From Paracoccus sp. (in: a-proteobacteria) (GTDB taxonomy: Bacteria > Pseudomonadota > Alphaproteobacteria > Rhodobacterales > Rhodobacteraceae), in assembly GCA_030538425.1 (NCBI GenBank), contig JAUNTZ010000018.1:1-48454 (forward strand): 48,454 bases of DNA, written 5' to 3'. The position numbers were made by a program, and so were the translations under genes. Numbering within the stretch: the stretch's first letter is position 1; every line of letters starts with the position of its first letter. Below the pieces are notes generated by a model, which ran no database searches, was not told the origin of the DNA, and was given only the letters and a program-made list of their open reading frames with translations. Below, piece after piece: positions 25,934-36,823 of the stretch.

Positions 25934-26269
25934 ATGCGTCACGCTTATATGTTCCTGATCGCCGCCATCGGGGCGGAAATTATCGGCACCACATTCCTGC
26001 AAAAAACCCAGCAATTCACCAAGCTGTGGCCCAGCCTTGCCATGGCGCTTGCCTTTGCGGTCTCATTCTATCTGCTCAGCCATGCGCTGAAAACCATTCC
26101 GCTTGGCATCGCCTATGCGATCTGGAGCGGGCTTGGCATGGTCATCGTCGCAGGCATCAGCCGGTTCTATTTCGGGCATCAGCTGGACACGGCCAGCCTG
26201 ATCGGCATCGCGATGATTATTGGCGGCGTTCTGGTCATCAACCTGTTCTCGAACAGCGCCACGCATTGA
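25934..26269 (+). CDS. Small multidrug resistance exporter, EmrE/Qac type
   Basis: A 111-residue four-helix membrane protein. The first helix AAIGAEIIGTTFL contains the essential Glu15, followed by LWPSLAM, GIAYAIWSGLGMVIVAG and the closing GVLVINLFSNS. These match EmrE-type drug/proton antiporters more closely than guanidinium exporters. It would act as a dual-topology dimer exporting lipophilic cations. The ATG at 25934 is chosen because the protein then starts immediately before helix 1; an upstream in-frame start would add 22 unusual residues. The Shine-Dalgarno (AAAGG) is 10-11 nt upstream, slightly far. Confidence 0.92.
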   Translation: MRHAYMFLIAAIGAEIIGTTFLQKTQQFTKLWPSLAMALAFAVSFYLLSHALKTIPLGIAYAIWSGLGMVIVAGISRFYFGHQLDTASLIGIAMIIGGVLVINLFSNSATH

Positions 26270-26331
26270 AGGCGGGGGTTATCAGCGGGCCTTGGGCTGA
26301 CTACATCAACACGATGCAGCTTGAGGCCCCG

Positions 26332-27726
26332 ATGATCCGTTTCGACAATTCCTATACCCGCCTTCCCGCGCGGGCCTTTGCGCGCCAATATGCGGGCGGC
26401 AGCCCCGCGCCCGCGTTGATTGCGGTGAATGGCCCGCTCGCGGCGCGGTTGGGCATTGATGCCGACTGGCTGGAAGGCCCCGACGGCGTGGCAATGCTGG
26501 CGGGCAATTGGGTGCCCGAGGGCGCGGACCCCATCGCCACCGCCTATGCCGGGCATCAGTTCGGCAATTTCGTGCCTCAGCTTGGTGACGGTCGCGCGCT
26601 GCTTCTGGGTGAGGTGATCGCACCCGATGGCGCGCGGTTCGATCTGCAACTCAAAGGCTCGGGTCGGACGCCGTTTTCGCGCATGGGGGACGGGCTGGCA
26701 TGGCTTGGTCCGGTGCTGCGCGAATATCTCGTTTCAGAGTTCATGGCGGCGGCGGGCGTGCCGACCACCCGCGCGCTTGGCGCGGTCCGCAGCGGCGCGG
26801 CTGTGCAGCGTGAGACCGCCCTGCCCGGCGCCATCCTCGCGCGGGTGGCCGCAAGCCATATCCGCGTGGGCAGCTTTGAATATTTCGCGGCGCGCGGCGA
26901 TGTCGAGATGATCCACGCCCTCTATGAAATGGTCCGCGCCCGCCATTACCCCGATGCCGAGAGCCCGCTTGAGCTGCTGGAACAGGTCATTGCAAGGCAA
27001 GCCGCGACGATTGCGCGATGGATGGCGCTTGGCTTTGTTCACGGGGTGATGAACACGGATAATATGGCGATCTCGGGCGAGACGATCGACTATGGCCCTT
27101 GCGCTTTTATTGATGGATTCCGGCGCGATATGGTGTTTTCCTCGATTGACCGCCACGGGCGCTATGCCTGGGCCGAGCAGCCCCATGTCGCGGTCTGGAA
27201 CCTCGCGCAATTCGCGTCCTGTCTGATCCCGCTGATGGGCGATGAGGCGCGCGCCATCGAGGAGGCGACCCGCGCCGTCCATGCCTTCCCCGAGATCTAC
27301 CGCCGCGAATATCTGGCCCGGTTTGGTGAGAAACTGGGGCTGACGCAGCCCGACCCCGCGCTGATCGAGGATCTTCTGTCGCTGATGGAACGCGACCGCG
27401 CCGATTTCACCCGGGTCTTTAACGGCCTTGCCACAGGACGCGCGGGCGAGGCGTTCACCGACCGCGCGGGCTTTGCGGCATGGCAGGCGCGGTGGCAGGC
27501 AGCGGGGCCTGACCCTGCGCTGATGGCGCGGGCCAATCCGCTGCGCATCCCGCGCAACCACCGGATCGAAGAGGTCATTCAAGCCTCGGTGGCGGGCGAT
27601 GATACGCCCTTTCATCGTATGCTTGCGGCGCTGAGCGCGCCCTATGAGGCACGCGCGGAATGGGACGATCTGTCGGACCCGCCGCAGCCGTCCCAGATCG
27701 TTCAGCGCACCTTTTGCGGGACGTAA
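26332..27726 (+). CDS. selO: Protein adenylyltransferase SelO (YdiU/UPF0061)
   Basis: A 464-residue pseudokinase-fold enzyme that transfers AMP to Ser/Thr/Tyr of target proteins. Motifs include FDNSYTRLP near the start, GHQFGNFVPQLGDGRA, the LKGSGRTPFSRMGDG nucleotide-binding loop, and HGVMNTDNMAISGETIDYGPCAFID with the catalytic and metal residues. The C-terminal FCGT keeps the Cys that is selenocysteine in animal SelO. ATG 26332 is preferred (GAGG about 6 nt upstream); ATG 26314 would add six residues. It starts 62 bp after the exporter gene and two bases separate its stop from the next gene. Confidence 0.94.
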   Translation: MIRFDNSYTRLPARAFARQYAGGSPAPALIAVNGPLAARLGIDADWLEGPDGVAMLAGNWVPEGADPIATAYAGHQFGNFVPQLGDGRALLLGEVIAPDGARFDLQLKGSGRTPFSRMGDGLAWLGPVLREYLVSEFMAAAGVPTTRALGAVRSGAAVQRETALPGAILARVAASHIRVGSFEYFAARGDVEMIHALYEMVRARHYPDAESPLELLEQVIARQAATIARWMALGFVHGVMNTDNMAISGETIDYGPCAFIDGFRRDMVFSSIDRHGRYAWAEQPHVAVWNLAQFASCLIPLMGDEARAIEEATRAVHAFPEIYRREYLARFGEKLGLTQPDPALIEDLLSLMERDRADFTRVFNGLATGRAGEAFTDRAGFAAWQARWQAAGPDPALMARANPLRIPRNHRIEEVIQASVAGDDTPFHRMLAALSAPYEARAEWDDLSDPPQPSQIVQRTFCGT

Positions 27727-27727
27727 G

Positions 27728-29757
<2,030 letters not shown>

Positions 29758-29767
29758 CCGGATCGGG

Positions 29768-29808
29768 GGGCGCTGCCGCGCCCGTTCTGAGTATTTTTGC
29801 GCAGAAGA
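29768..29808 (-). repeat. Dispersed 3'-flanking element, copy 4
   Basis: On the minus strand the head TCTTCTGCGCAAAAATACTC is followed by the hairpin GGGCGC-ggca-GCGCCC (29768-29783). It is downstream of ribE in sense orientation and downstream of convergent eno in antisense. It is the most diverged of the four copies. Confidence 0.65.
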
Positions 29809-29813
29809 AACAG

Positions 29814-29832
29814 GGGCCGCGCGATGCGGCCC
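29814..29832. terminator. Stem-loop between eno and ribE
   Basis: GGGCCGC-gcgat-GCGGCCC is a 7-bp GC stem followed on the plus strand by TTTGTCGTC. It probably contributes to termination of eno and, on the other strand, lies directly after the ribE stop. Confidence 0.5.
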
Positions 29833-29839
29833 TTTGTCG

Positions 29840-30439
29840 TCAGGGGCGGTAATCGGCCAGTCGCGCGACATAGCGCGCCAGAGTGTCGATTTCCAGATTG
29901 ACCGCATCCCCGACCTTCGCGCGGCCCCAGGTCGTGACCTCTTGCGTGTGCGGGATCAGGTTCACGCCAAAGCGGTTGCCCTCAACCTCATTCACGGTCA
30001 GCGAGGTGCCGTTGAGCGCGACCGAGCCTTTGGGCGCGATAAAGCGGGCCAGCTCCGGCGGGGCCTCGAAGGTGATGCGGGTCGAAGCGCCTTCATCGCT
30101 GATCGCGACGATCCGCGCCACGCCGTCCACATGGCCCGAGACGATATGCCCGCCCAGCTCATCCCCCAGACGCAAGGCGCGCTCCAGATTGACGACCTGT
30201 CCCTGCTGCCACATCTGCCCCGCGCCAAGCGCGGTTTTGGACACGGTTTCCGCTGAGATATCCACCTCGAACCAGTCCTCACCCTTGGCCACCACCGTCA
30301 GGCAGATCCCGTCGCAGGCGATTGAGGCGCCGATATCGACCCCCGCCATGTCATAGCCGCAGCCGATCCGGGCTTGGATGTCGCCACGCTGCTCGATGCT
30401 GCGAATCTCGCCCTGATCGGTGATGATGCCAGTGAACAT
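29840..30439 (-). CDS. ribE: Riboflavin synthase, alpha chain
   Basis: A 199-residue protein with two lumazine-binding repeats: repeat 1 starts MFTGIITDQGEIRSI and repeat 2 starts at about residue 97 (GHIVSGHVDGVARIV). SIACDGICLTVV and SVALNGTSLTVNEV are the paired conserved segments. It dismutates two 6,7-dimethyl-8-ribityllumazine molecules to riboflavin. ribD lies about 4.8 kb away on the same strand with a capsule cassette between them, while ribBA and ribH are not in the window. Confidence 0.96.
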   Translation of the reverse strand: MFTGIITDQGEIRSIEQRGDIQARIGCGYDMAGVDIGASIACDGICLTVVAKGEDWFEVDISAETVSKTALGAGQMWQQGQVVNLERALRLGDELGGHIVSGHVDGVARIVAISDEGASTRITFEAPPELARFIAPKGSVALNGTSLTVNEVEGNRFGVNLIPHTQEVTTWGRAKVGDAVNLEIDTLARYVARLADYRP

Positions 30440-30551
30440 GCTTGCGCCCTCATATGTTATCCGCCCGCCAGACTAGCCCAAGCCCGTGCCCGCTGCCAGT
30501 GCAGGACACGATCTTGCGCGAATGGCGCGCCCAGGCTCAATCGCGCGTTCC

Positions 30552-30608
30552 AAAAGACGGATATGTATGTAAAGACAGGTGGATATATAGTGCTTATGTC
30601 TTTTATCC
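30552..30608. promoter_or_regulatory. AT-rich repeat-containing leader of the capsule cassette
   Basis: Two direct repeats of AAAGAC followed by GGATAT (30553-30564, and 30571-30576 plus 30581-30586) lie about two helical turns apart. In addition GGATA (30559-30563) and AAAGAC (30571-30576) pair with GTCTTTTATCC (30598-30608), giving an 11-bp bulged stem that ends 9 nt before the kpsS start. It may be a regulator-binding site or an RNA hairpin masking translation. The rest of the 178-bp gap (30440-30617) shows nothing clear. Confidence 0.5.
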
Positions 30609-30617
30609 AGTTTCGTC

Positions 30618-31961
30618 ATGCCCCGTCCCCGTGCCCCTCTCGACAGCGATGTCGCGCCCCGTCTTGCCCCCGATATTCCGGTGCAGTCACGGGTTTTCCT
30701 GTTGCTTCAGGGCCCGCATGGCCCGTTTTTTGACCGATTGGGCGGGCATTTGCGGGCGGCGGGGGCGACTGTCTGGCGGGTGGCCTTCAATGCGGGCGAT
30801 GCGTTTTTCTGGTCCGACCGGGATCACCTGATTCGCCATCAGGGCAGCGCGGCGGACTGGCCCGCGCATCTGGACCGGCTTCTCACGGAAAAAGGCGTCA
30901 CCGATATCGCGCTTTACGGCGATGTGCGCGCGATTCATGCCGATGCGGTGCAGATTGCCCGGGCGCGCGGGCTGACCATCCATATTTTTGAGGAAGGCTA
31001 TCTGCGCCCCTTCTGGATCACCTATGAGCGCGGCGGCTCGAACGGCTATTCGCGGCTGGCCCAGATCGACATTCCCCAGATGCGGGCCGCGCTGCGCGGT
31101 GCGCAGGGCGACACGCCGCGCCCGCCAAGCCATTGGGGCGATATGCGGCAGCACAAGTTCTATGGCGCGCTCTATCATTTCCTTGTGCTGACCATGAATC
31201 GCGACTTTCCGGGCTATCGCAGCCATCGCGATATCAGCCTGTGGCAAGAGTTTCGCCTGAACCTGCGCCGCCTGCTGCTGACCCCCGCGCACGCGGTGAC
31301 CCGCGCGGTCGAGACGCGCCGCATCCGGCGCGGCGGGTTTCCCTATACGCTTGTGCTGATGCAGCTGGAACATGATGCCAGCTTCCGCGCCCACTCCGAT
31401 TTTACCGAGATGCCCGAATTCACCGATAGGGTGATGGAGGCCTTTGCCACCAACGCGCCGCGTCACCATCATATCGTGTTCAAGGCCCATCCGCTGGAGG
31501 ATGACCGCTCACGCCTGAGGGCGCGGATCATCGAGAAGGCCCGCGCTTTGGGGATCAGCCACCGTGTGCATTACGTTCTGGGCGGCAAGCTGGCGCCGCT
31601 TTTGTCGCAGGCGCGGTCTGCGGTCACGGTGAATTCCACCGCGGCGCAGCAAGCGCTTTGGCGCGGGTTGCCGGTCAAGACCATGGGCCATAGTGTCTAT
31701 GACAAGCCCGGTCTGGTCTCATCGCAGGATCTGGCCGCGTTTTTCGTCCGGCCTGAACGCCCCAGTGCCCATCTTTACCGGCGCTATCGTGACTATCTGC
31801 TGGAAACCAGCCAGCTGCCCGGCGGCTATTATTCGAGCCCGGCCCGAAGCCATGCACTGCGGCTTGTCGCCGATATGATGCTGCGCCGCGATGATCCTTA
31901 TGACGCGCTTGCCTCGGGGACCGCCGATGGCCGCCAGCAGATCGAGGCAAATATCGGCTGA
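30618..31961 (+). CDS. kpsS: Capsule polysaccharide export/Kdo-transferase protein KpsS
   Basis: A 447-residue KpsS-type glycosyltransferase that, with KpsC, builds the poly-Kdo linker on lysophosphatidylglycerol of group 2-type capsules. Markers are FLLLQGPHGPFFDRL near the N-terminus, IHIFEEGYLRPFWIT, KAHPLEDDR, and the SAVTVNSTAAQQALWRGLPVKTMGHSVYDKPGL block. No Shine-Dalgarno sequence is visible before the ATG; a structured AT-rich leader lies there instead. It heads the plus-strand cassette kpsS - export lipoprotein - kpsC. Capsule type cannot be inferred. Confidence 0.9.
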   Translation: MPRPRAPLDSDVAPRLAPDIPVQSRVFLLLQGPHGPFFDRLGGHLRAAGATVWRVAFNAGDAFFWSDRDHLIRHQGSAADWPAHLDRLLTEKGVTDIALYGDVRAIHADAVQIARARGLTIHIFEEGYLRPFWITYERGGSNGYSRLAQIDIPQMRAALRGAQGDTPRPPSHWGDMRQHKFYGALYHFLVLTMNRDFPGYRSHRDISLWQEFRLNLRRLLLTPAHAVTRAVETRRIRRGGFPYTLVLMQLEHDASFRAHSDFTEMPEFTDRVMEAFATNAPRHHHIVFKAHPLEDDRSRLRARIIEKARALGISHRVHYVLGGKLAPLLSQARSAVTVNSTAAQQALWRGLPVKTMGHSVYDKPGLVSSQDLAAFFVRPERPSAHLYRRYRDYLLETSQLPGGYYSSPARSHALRLVADMMLRRDDPYDALASGTADGRQQIEANIG

Positions 31962-31985
31962 TAAACATGCTTAATTCTGGCATTG

Positions 31986-32001
31986 AGCCGAAGCCTCGGC
32001 T
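31986..32001. other. Small GC hairpin between kpsS and the export lipoprotein gene
   Basis: AGCCGA-agcc-TCGGCT forms a 6-bp stem with a 4-nt loop in the 95-bp gap. There is no T-tract, so full termination is unlikely; attenuation or mRNA stabilisation is possible. Confidence 0.35.
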
Positions 32002-32056
32002 AGGTTGCGCCTAAAGGCCGTCATAAGGCCCCGGATGATGGACAGGAGTTGTTGGT

Positions 32057-33202
32057 TTGTCGCTTTTTTCGTTCTCCCTTGCGCGGCGCGTCGCGCGTCT
32101 TCCCATGCTGGCCGGGCTTGTCGCGGTCATGGCGCTTGGCGCCTGCGCCCTGCCGCGTTCCGGCCCCAATAAAAGCGAGATCTTCTCCGGCTCGGTCGAA
32201 CAGGGCGGCGATGCGCATGTGGTTTTTGTCGATAACCGGGTGACGCGGGCGGCGAATTTCACGCCCTCATACGGGTTCAGCCAGTCCTTTCTGGCCGCCG
32301 GTCAGGTCGGCGCCGATGAGATCCGGCCCGGCGATGTTCTGGGCCTGATGATCTGGGAAAACGTCGATGACGGGCTTTTGGCCAGCCTTGGCCAAAGCTC
32401 GACCGAGCTGCAACAGCTGCAAGTGGACAGCGACGGCTATATCTTTGTGCCCTATGCGGGCCGGGTGCGCGCGGCGGGCCAGACCCCCGACCAGCTGCGC
32501 CGCACCATCACCTCGCGCCTCGCGAGCCAGACCCCCGACCCGCAAGTCACCGTGCAGCGCGTCGCGGGGGACGGCGCGACTGTCTCGGTCATGGGCAAGG
32601 TCTTCGGTCAGGGCGTCTACCCGATCGAGCGGCCGACCCGCACCCTTGCCTCGATGCTGGCCCGCGCGGGCGGCGTGAATGTCGCGCCCGAGGTTGCGGT
32701 GGTGACCGTCAAGCGGGGCCGCGAGACCGGCCGCGTCTGGCTGAGCGATCTTTATTTCAACCCCTCTTATGACATCGCGCTGCGCCCCGGCGACATCATC
32801 CTTGTCGAAGAGGATCAGCGCAGCTTTACCGCGCTTGGTGCGCTTGGCGGGCAGACCAAGGTGCCGCTTGGCAATGAGGACGTGAACGCGGTCGAGGCCA
32901 TCGCGATGGTGGGCGGGCTGTCCACGCAGACCGCCGACCCGACCGGCGTGTTCATCTTCCGCGATGAGCCCTCGCAGGTCGCAAGCGCGGTTCTGGGCCG
33001 TCAGGTTTACGGCACGACCCGCGTGATCTATGTGCTTGACCTGACCGCGCCCAATGGCATCTTCCTGGCCCGCGATTTCGCGGTGCGCGATGGCGATACG
33101 CTTTATGTGACTGAGGCGCCCTATGTGCAGTGGCAAAAGATCCTTGGCGCGATCACCGGATCGGCCTCGACCGCCGCCAACCTGCAACGGATCACCGACT
33201 GA
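32057..33202 (+). CDS. Outer-membrane polysaccharide export lipoprotein (Wza/KpsD-like)
   Basis: A 381-residue lipoprotein: basic n-region (LARRVARLP), hydrophobic core and a lipobox ending ALGAC with lipidated Cys about 30 residues in. The poly_export domain follows (EIRPGDVLGLMIWEN, DSDGYIFVPYAGRVRAAGQTPDQLRR). Two SLBB-like beta-grasp repeats come next (TVSVMGKVFGQGVYPI; GGQTKVPLGNEDVNAVEAI) and a C-terminal segment. It would form the outer-membrane channel for capsule. The start is TTG at 32057, supported by AGGAG 8 nt upstream and by the complete signal peptide it creates; the next in-frame ATG (32105) removes the basic n-region. Confidence 0.88.
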   Translation: MSLFSFSLARRVARLPMLAGLVAVMALGACALPRSGPNKSEIFSGSVEQGGDAHVVFVDNRVTRAANFTPSYGFSQSFLAAGQVGADEIRPGDVLGLMIWENVDDGLLASLGQSSTELQQLQVDSDGYIFVPYAGRVRAAGQTPDQLRRTITSRLASQTPDPQVTVQRVAGDGATVSVMGKVFGQGVYPIERPTRTLASMLARAGGVNVAPEVAVVTVKRGRETGRVWLSDLYFNPSYDIALRPGDIILVEEDQRSFTALGALGGQTKVPLGNEDVNAVEAIAMVGGLSTQTADPTGVFIFRDEPSQVASAVLGRQVYGTTRVIYVLDLTAPNGIFLARDFAVRDGDTLYVTEAPYVQWQKILGAITGSASTAANLQRITD

Positions 33203-33224
33203 GCTTGGCGCTATAATCTTGACG

Positions 33225-35243
33225 GTGCCAGAGCATGACCGCGCCGCCGGGGGCATCGCCCCCCGGCGGCTTTTCGTTTTCAATGGCGGCTTCCTGCGCG
33301 GCGATGTGCGGCGCATCCTGACGCTTGGCGGATGGGGGCCGCGTCTGGGCCTGCCGGGCCCCGGCGATGCGGTGGGCATCTGGGGCGCGGCCGGGACCGC
33401 GTGGCGGGGACGCCATATCGCGGCGCGTCGGGGCGCGCATCTGGTCCATGTCGAGGACGCCTTTCTGCGATCGGTCCTGCCGGGGCGGGCGACCGGGGCG
33501 GGGCTGCGCGGCTTGCGGCGTGGGCCGCTTGGCCTGATCGTCGACCCGCTTGGGCTGCATTTCGACCCAAGCCGCCCTTCCTTGATTGAGGCGCTGATCA
33601 CATCAGGCCGGGCGGCGGGGTTGCAGGATCAGGCAGGGGCGCTGATCGAGCGTCTGATCTCGGCTGATTTGTCGAAATATAACAACCATCTGCCTGATTC
33701 TACTGCGCCCGCGCCGGGCTATGTTCTGGTGATCGACCAGACCCAAAGCGATGCCTCGCTGATGGGGGCGGGCCGGGCGCGCTTTCAGGAGATGCTGGCC
33801 GCCGCGCGGGCGGACCATCCGGGCGCGCCACTGGTGATTCGCAGCCATCCCGAGACCGCGCAGGGCCTGCGGATGGGCCACTTCACGCCCTCAGACCTGC
33901 GCGAGGGTGAGATCTTTCACGACGCGGCCCTTTCGGCATGGGCTTTGCTTGCGGGCGCGCGGGCGGTCTATGCGGTCAGCTCTCAGCTGGGTTATGAGGC
34001 CATTCTGGCAGGCCACCGCCCGCGTCTCTTCGGCCAGCCCTTCTATGCCGGTTGGGGGCTCAGCGATGATGAGGCCCCGACCCCGCGCCGAGGTCCGGCC
34101 AGCCGCGAGACGCTGTTTGCCGCCGCGCATATGCTGGCGCCGCTCTGGTATGATCCCATCGCCGACCGGCTGACCGACCTTGCGGGCGCGATCAACCAGT
34201 TAGAGGCCGAGGCGCGGGCCTGGCGAGAGGATCATGCGGGCCATCTGGCCTATGGGATGCGGCTGTGGAAACGCGCTTCCATCGCGCGCGGCTTTGGCAA
34301 TGGCGCTCGGGTGCGGTTCACGGACAAGCCCTCTGCGCAGGTCACCCTCGCTTGGGCAGGTCGCGCGGCGGGCCTTGCCGCGCCCGCCCTGCGCCGGGTT
34401 GAGGACGGGCTCATCCGCTCACGCGGGCTTGGCGCGGCGCTTGTCCCGCCTCTGTCTCTGGTCGCGGATGATCTGGGCATCTATTACGACCCGAGCCGCG
34501 AATCCCGGCTGGAACGCCTGATTGCCGCAGGCCCTCCGCCCGGTGGTGAGGCCCGTGCGATGGCGCTGATAAATGCGCTGAAGGCGGCGCGGATCAGCAA
34601 ATACAACCTCTCGGCGGGCGCGACCGAGATTCCTCCCCGCGATGGCAGGCCGCGCATTCTGGTCCCCGGTCAGGTCAGCGACGATGCCTCGATCCGGCTG
34701 GGCGCGACAGGGGTTGAGCGCGATAACGCCGCCCTGCTGCGCCGGGTGCGGCACGAGAATCCCGGTGCTTTTGTGATCTACAAGCCGCATCCCGATGTCG
34801 AGGCCGGGCTGCGCCCAGGCGCGGTGCCGCATGATACGCTGGCCTTGGCCGATCTGGTCGCGGCGCGGGCAGATCCGCTGGCGCTGATCGAACAGGTGGA
34901 TGAGCTCTGGACGCTGACCTCAACGATGGGGTTTGAGGCGATGCTGCGCGGCGTGCCGGTCACCACCTTGGGCGCGCCCTTTTATGCGGGGTGGGGCCTG
35001 ACCCGAGACCTTGGCCCGCAGCCCGCCCGGCGCGTGGCGCGGCCCGGTTTGGCCGCCTTGGCCCATGCGGTGCTGATCGCCTATCCGCGTTATTTCGAGC
35101 CCGCGCGGGGTCGCCCCTGCCCGCCTGAGGCGGCGGTCGAGATCCTCGCCTCGGGCGCGGCGCATCAGGGGCCGCGGCTGCGCATTCTGGCCAAAATGCA
35201 GGGTGCTTTGGCGGGTTACGACTGGCTTTGGCGGCGCCAGTGA
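33225..35243 (+). CDS. kpsC: Capsule Kdo-transferase KpsC (two tandem GT modules)
   Basis: About 672 residues from a GTG start (33225; in-frame TTG at 33219 is the alternative), matching the ~675 of E. coli KpsC. It is an internal duplication: each half has a DAFLRS/EDGLIRS block, SLIVDPLG/SLVADDLGIYYDPS, SKYN, an HPD/HPE segment (RSHPET; KPHPDV) and a PFYAGWGL motif (GQPFYAGWGLSDD; GAPFYAGWGLTRD). In known KpsC these are the two beta-Kdo transferase modules building the alternating linker. No convincing Shine-Dalgarno is present, but TATAAT at 33212-33217 stands just before the start. Its last 28 bases overlap the end of convergent ribD. Confidence 0.9.
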   Translation: MPEHDRAAGGIAPRRLFVFNGGFLRGDVRRILTLGGWGPRLGLPGPGDAVGIWGAAGTAWRGRHIAARRGAHLVHVEDAFLRSVLPGRATGAGLRGLRRGPLGLIVDPLGLHFDPSRPSLIEALITSGRAAGLQDQAGALIERLISADLSKYNNHLPDSTAPAPGYVLVIDQTQSDASLMGAGRARFQEMLAAARADHPGAPLVIRSHPETAQGLRMGHFTPSDLREGEIFHDAALSAWALLAGARAVYAVSSQLGYEAILAGHRPRLFGQPFYAGWGLSDDEAPTPRRGPASRETLFAAAHMLAPLWYDPIADRLTDLAGAINQLEAEARAWREDHAGHLAYGMRLWKRASIARGFGNGARVRFTDKPSAQVTLAWAGRAAGLAAPALRRVEDGLIRSRGLGAALVPPLSLVADDLGIYYDPSRESRLERLIAAGPPPGGEARAMALINALKAARISKYNLSAGATEIPPRDGRPRILVPGQVSDDASIRLGATGVERDNAALLRRVRHENPGAFVIYKPHPDVEAGLRPGAVPHDTLALADLVAARADPLALIEQVDELWTLTSTMGFEAMLRGVPVTTLGAPFYAGWGLTRDLGPQPARRVARPGLAALAHAVLIAYPRYFEPARGRPCPPEAAVEILASGAAHQGPRLRILAKMQGALAGYDWLWRRQ

Positions 35244-36223
35244 TGGAAGAGGTCCGGGCCGATCCGCCGCAGCTCGGCCAGCTCAAAACGCGGCGCATCG
35301 CCCAGACGGCGAAGGTTAAAGGGCGCGACCGCCGCCAGCCCGTCGCCGCCAAGCACTACCCCCGCCGTATAGCCCGCCAAAGCATCGACCAGATCCGCGC
35401 GCATCAGGCTGGCCGCAAGCCCGCCGCCACCCTCGCAAAACACCCGGGTAATGCCACGCCGGGCCAGTTCGGCCATGATCTCCGCAGGCGCGCCCGCAAG
35501 CTGCCAAAGCGGGCCGTGATCTTTCCCTTGGGGCGGCAGATCGGGCAGTTCTTGCGATGAGATGATGATGCGCACCGGCTGACGCACCGCGCCAAACCCC
35601 CGCACGTTCAGCGACGGAAGATCGGCCCGCGCGGTGCCGCCGCCGACCATCACCGCATCATGCTGCATCCGCAGCATATGCGCGTGACGCCGCGCCGCGG
35701 GGCCGGTGATCCACTGGCTTTCTCCGCCCGCCGTGGCGATCCTGCCGTCGAAACTGGTCGCGAGTTTCAGCATCACAAAGGGGCGATTGCGGGTCACTCG
35801 GCTGAGGAAACCGGCCTGAAGCCGGGCGGCCTCATCGGCCAGAACGCCTTCGGTGACGGCGATTCCGGCGGCCCGAAGCCGCGCATGACCCTGCCCCGCC
35901 GTGCGCGGATCGGGATCGGTCAGGGCGGTGACGACGCGCGACACACCCGCCGCGATCAGCGCATCGGCGCAAGGCGGGGTGCGCCCGTGATGCGCGCAGG
36001 GCTCCAAGGTGACATAGGCTGTCGCGCCCCGCGCCGCCGCGCCTGCCTGCGCCAAGGCCATCGCCTCGGAATGGGGCCGCCCGCCCGGCTGCGTCCAGCC
36101 GCGCCCCGCGATCACGCCATCGCGGACCAGAACGCAGCCCACCGCCGGATTGGGCCAGACATTGCCAAGCCCGCGCCGCGCCAGCCCAAGCGCATGGGCC
36201 ATGTGGCGCTGATCGGGCGTCAT
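35216..36223 (-). CDS. ribD: Bifunctional riboflavin deaminase/reductase RibD
   Basis: A 335-residue two-domain enzyme. The N-terminal zinc deaminase has [11 protein letters not shown] and [11 protein letters not shown]. The C-terminal DHFR-like reductase has [28 protein letters not shown] and [13 protein letters not shown]. It carries out the second and third steps of riboflavin synthesis. Its ATG overlaps the nrdR stop by four bases (ATGA). The C-terminus overlaps the end of kpsC on the other strand by 28 bp, a close convergent junction. Confidence 0.95.
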   Translation of the reverse strand: MTPDQRHMAHALGLARRGLGNVWPNPAVGCVLVRDGVIAGRGWTQPGGRPHSEAMALAQAGAAARGATAYVTLEPCAHHGRTPPCADALIAAGVSRVVTALTDPDPRTAGQGHARLRAAGIAVTEGVLADEAARLQAGFLSRVTRNRPFVMLKLATSFDGRIATAGGESQWITGPAARRHAHMLRMQHDAVMVGGGTARADLPSLNVRGFGAVRQPVRIIISSQELPDLPPQGKDHGPLWQLAGAPAEIMAELARRGITRVFCEGGGGLAASLMRADLVDALAGYTAGVVLGGDGLAAVAPFNLRRLGDAPRFELAELRRIGPDLFHHWRRQSQS

Positions 36224-36681
36224 CCCTCAGTGCCGGGCCGCAGCTCGGAGACGAATTTGTCGAAATCGTCCGCGTCCTGGAAGTTCTTGTAAACGCTGGC
36301 GAAACGCACATAGGCGACATTGTCGATGCGGGCCAGCGTCTCCATCACGATCTCACCGATGGTTTTCGACGGAATGTCGGTTTCGCCCAGACTTTCCAGC
36401 CGCCGGACGATGCCGGAAATCATCTGGTCGATCCGGTCGGGCTCAATCGGGCGTTTCTGCATCGCGATGCGGATCGAGCGGGACAGCTTGTCCCGGTCAA
36501 AATCCTCACGCCGCCCGCTTGACTTGACCACCACAAGATCGCGCAGCTGCACCCGTTCATAAGTGGTAAACCGCCCGCCGCAGGCCGCGCAAAAACGGCG
36601 GCGGCGGATGGCGACATTATCCTCAGCGGGGCGGGAATCCTTGACCTGCGTATCGACATTTCCGCAAAACGGGCAGCGCAT
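36220..36681 (-). CDS. nrdR: Transcriptional repressor NrdR
   Basis: A 153-residue protein with an N-terminal zinc ribbon ([23 protein letters not shown]) and an ATP-cone domain ([20 protein letters not shown]). It represses ribonucleotide reductase genes according to the ATP/dATP state. The ATG at 36681 is chosen because all family members start at MxCPxC; upstream in-frame codons would add 13 residues. It is coupled to ribD. The 142-bp gap upstream (36682-36823) has only a weak GGTAG/CTACC repeat and no convincing promoter. Confidence 0.97.
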   Translation of the reverse strand: MRCPFCGNVDTQVKDSRPAEDNVAIRRRRFCAACGGRFTTYERVQLRDLVVVKSSGRREDFDRDKLSRSIRIAMQKRPIEPDRIDQMISGIVRRLESLGETDIPSKTIGEIVMETLARIDNVAYVRFASVYKNFQDADDFDKFVSELRPGTEG

Positions 36682-36823
36682 CCTGGTATCCCCTGACCTG
36701 TGATCTGGTGGTTTGTGCAAAGTGATCCGCCAGAACTATACCGGGCAGCGCAGAGTTTGGGTAGTCCGAAGATCGACCTACCAGATAGGCGATGCGCCTG
36801 CCCCTTGCACCTGCGCCGCGCGG

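Noticed and set aside
33212-33217. TATAAT before kpsC as a standard sigma-70 promoter
   Set aside because: There is no -35 element at 16-18 bp upstream (GGATCA and shifts). It is kept only as part of the leaderless-start question.
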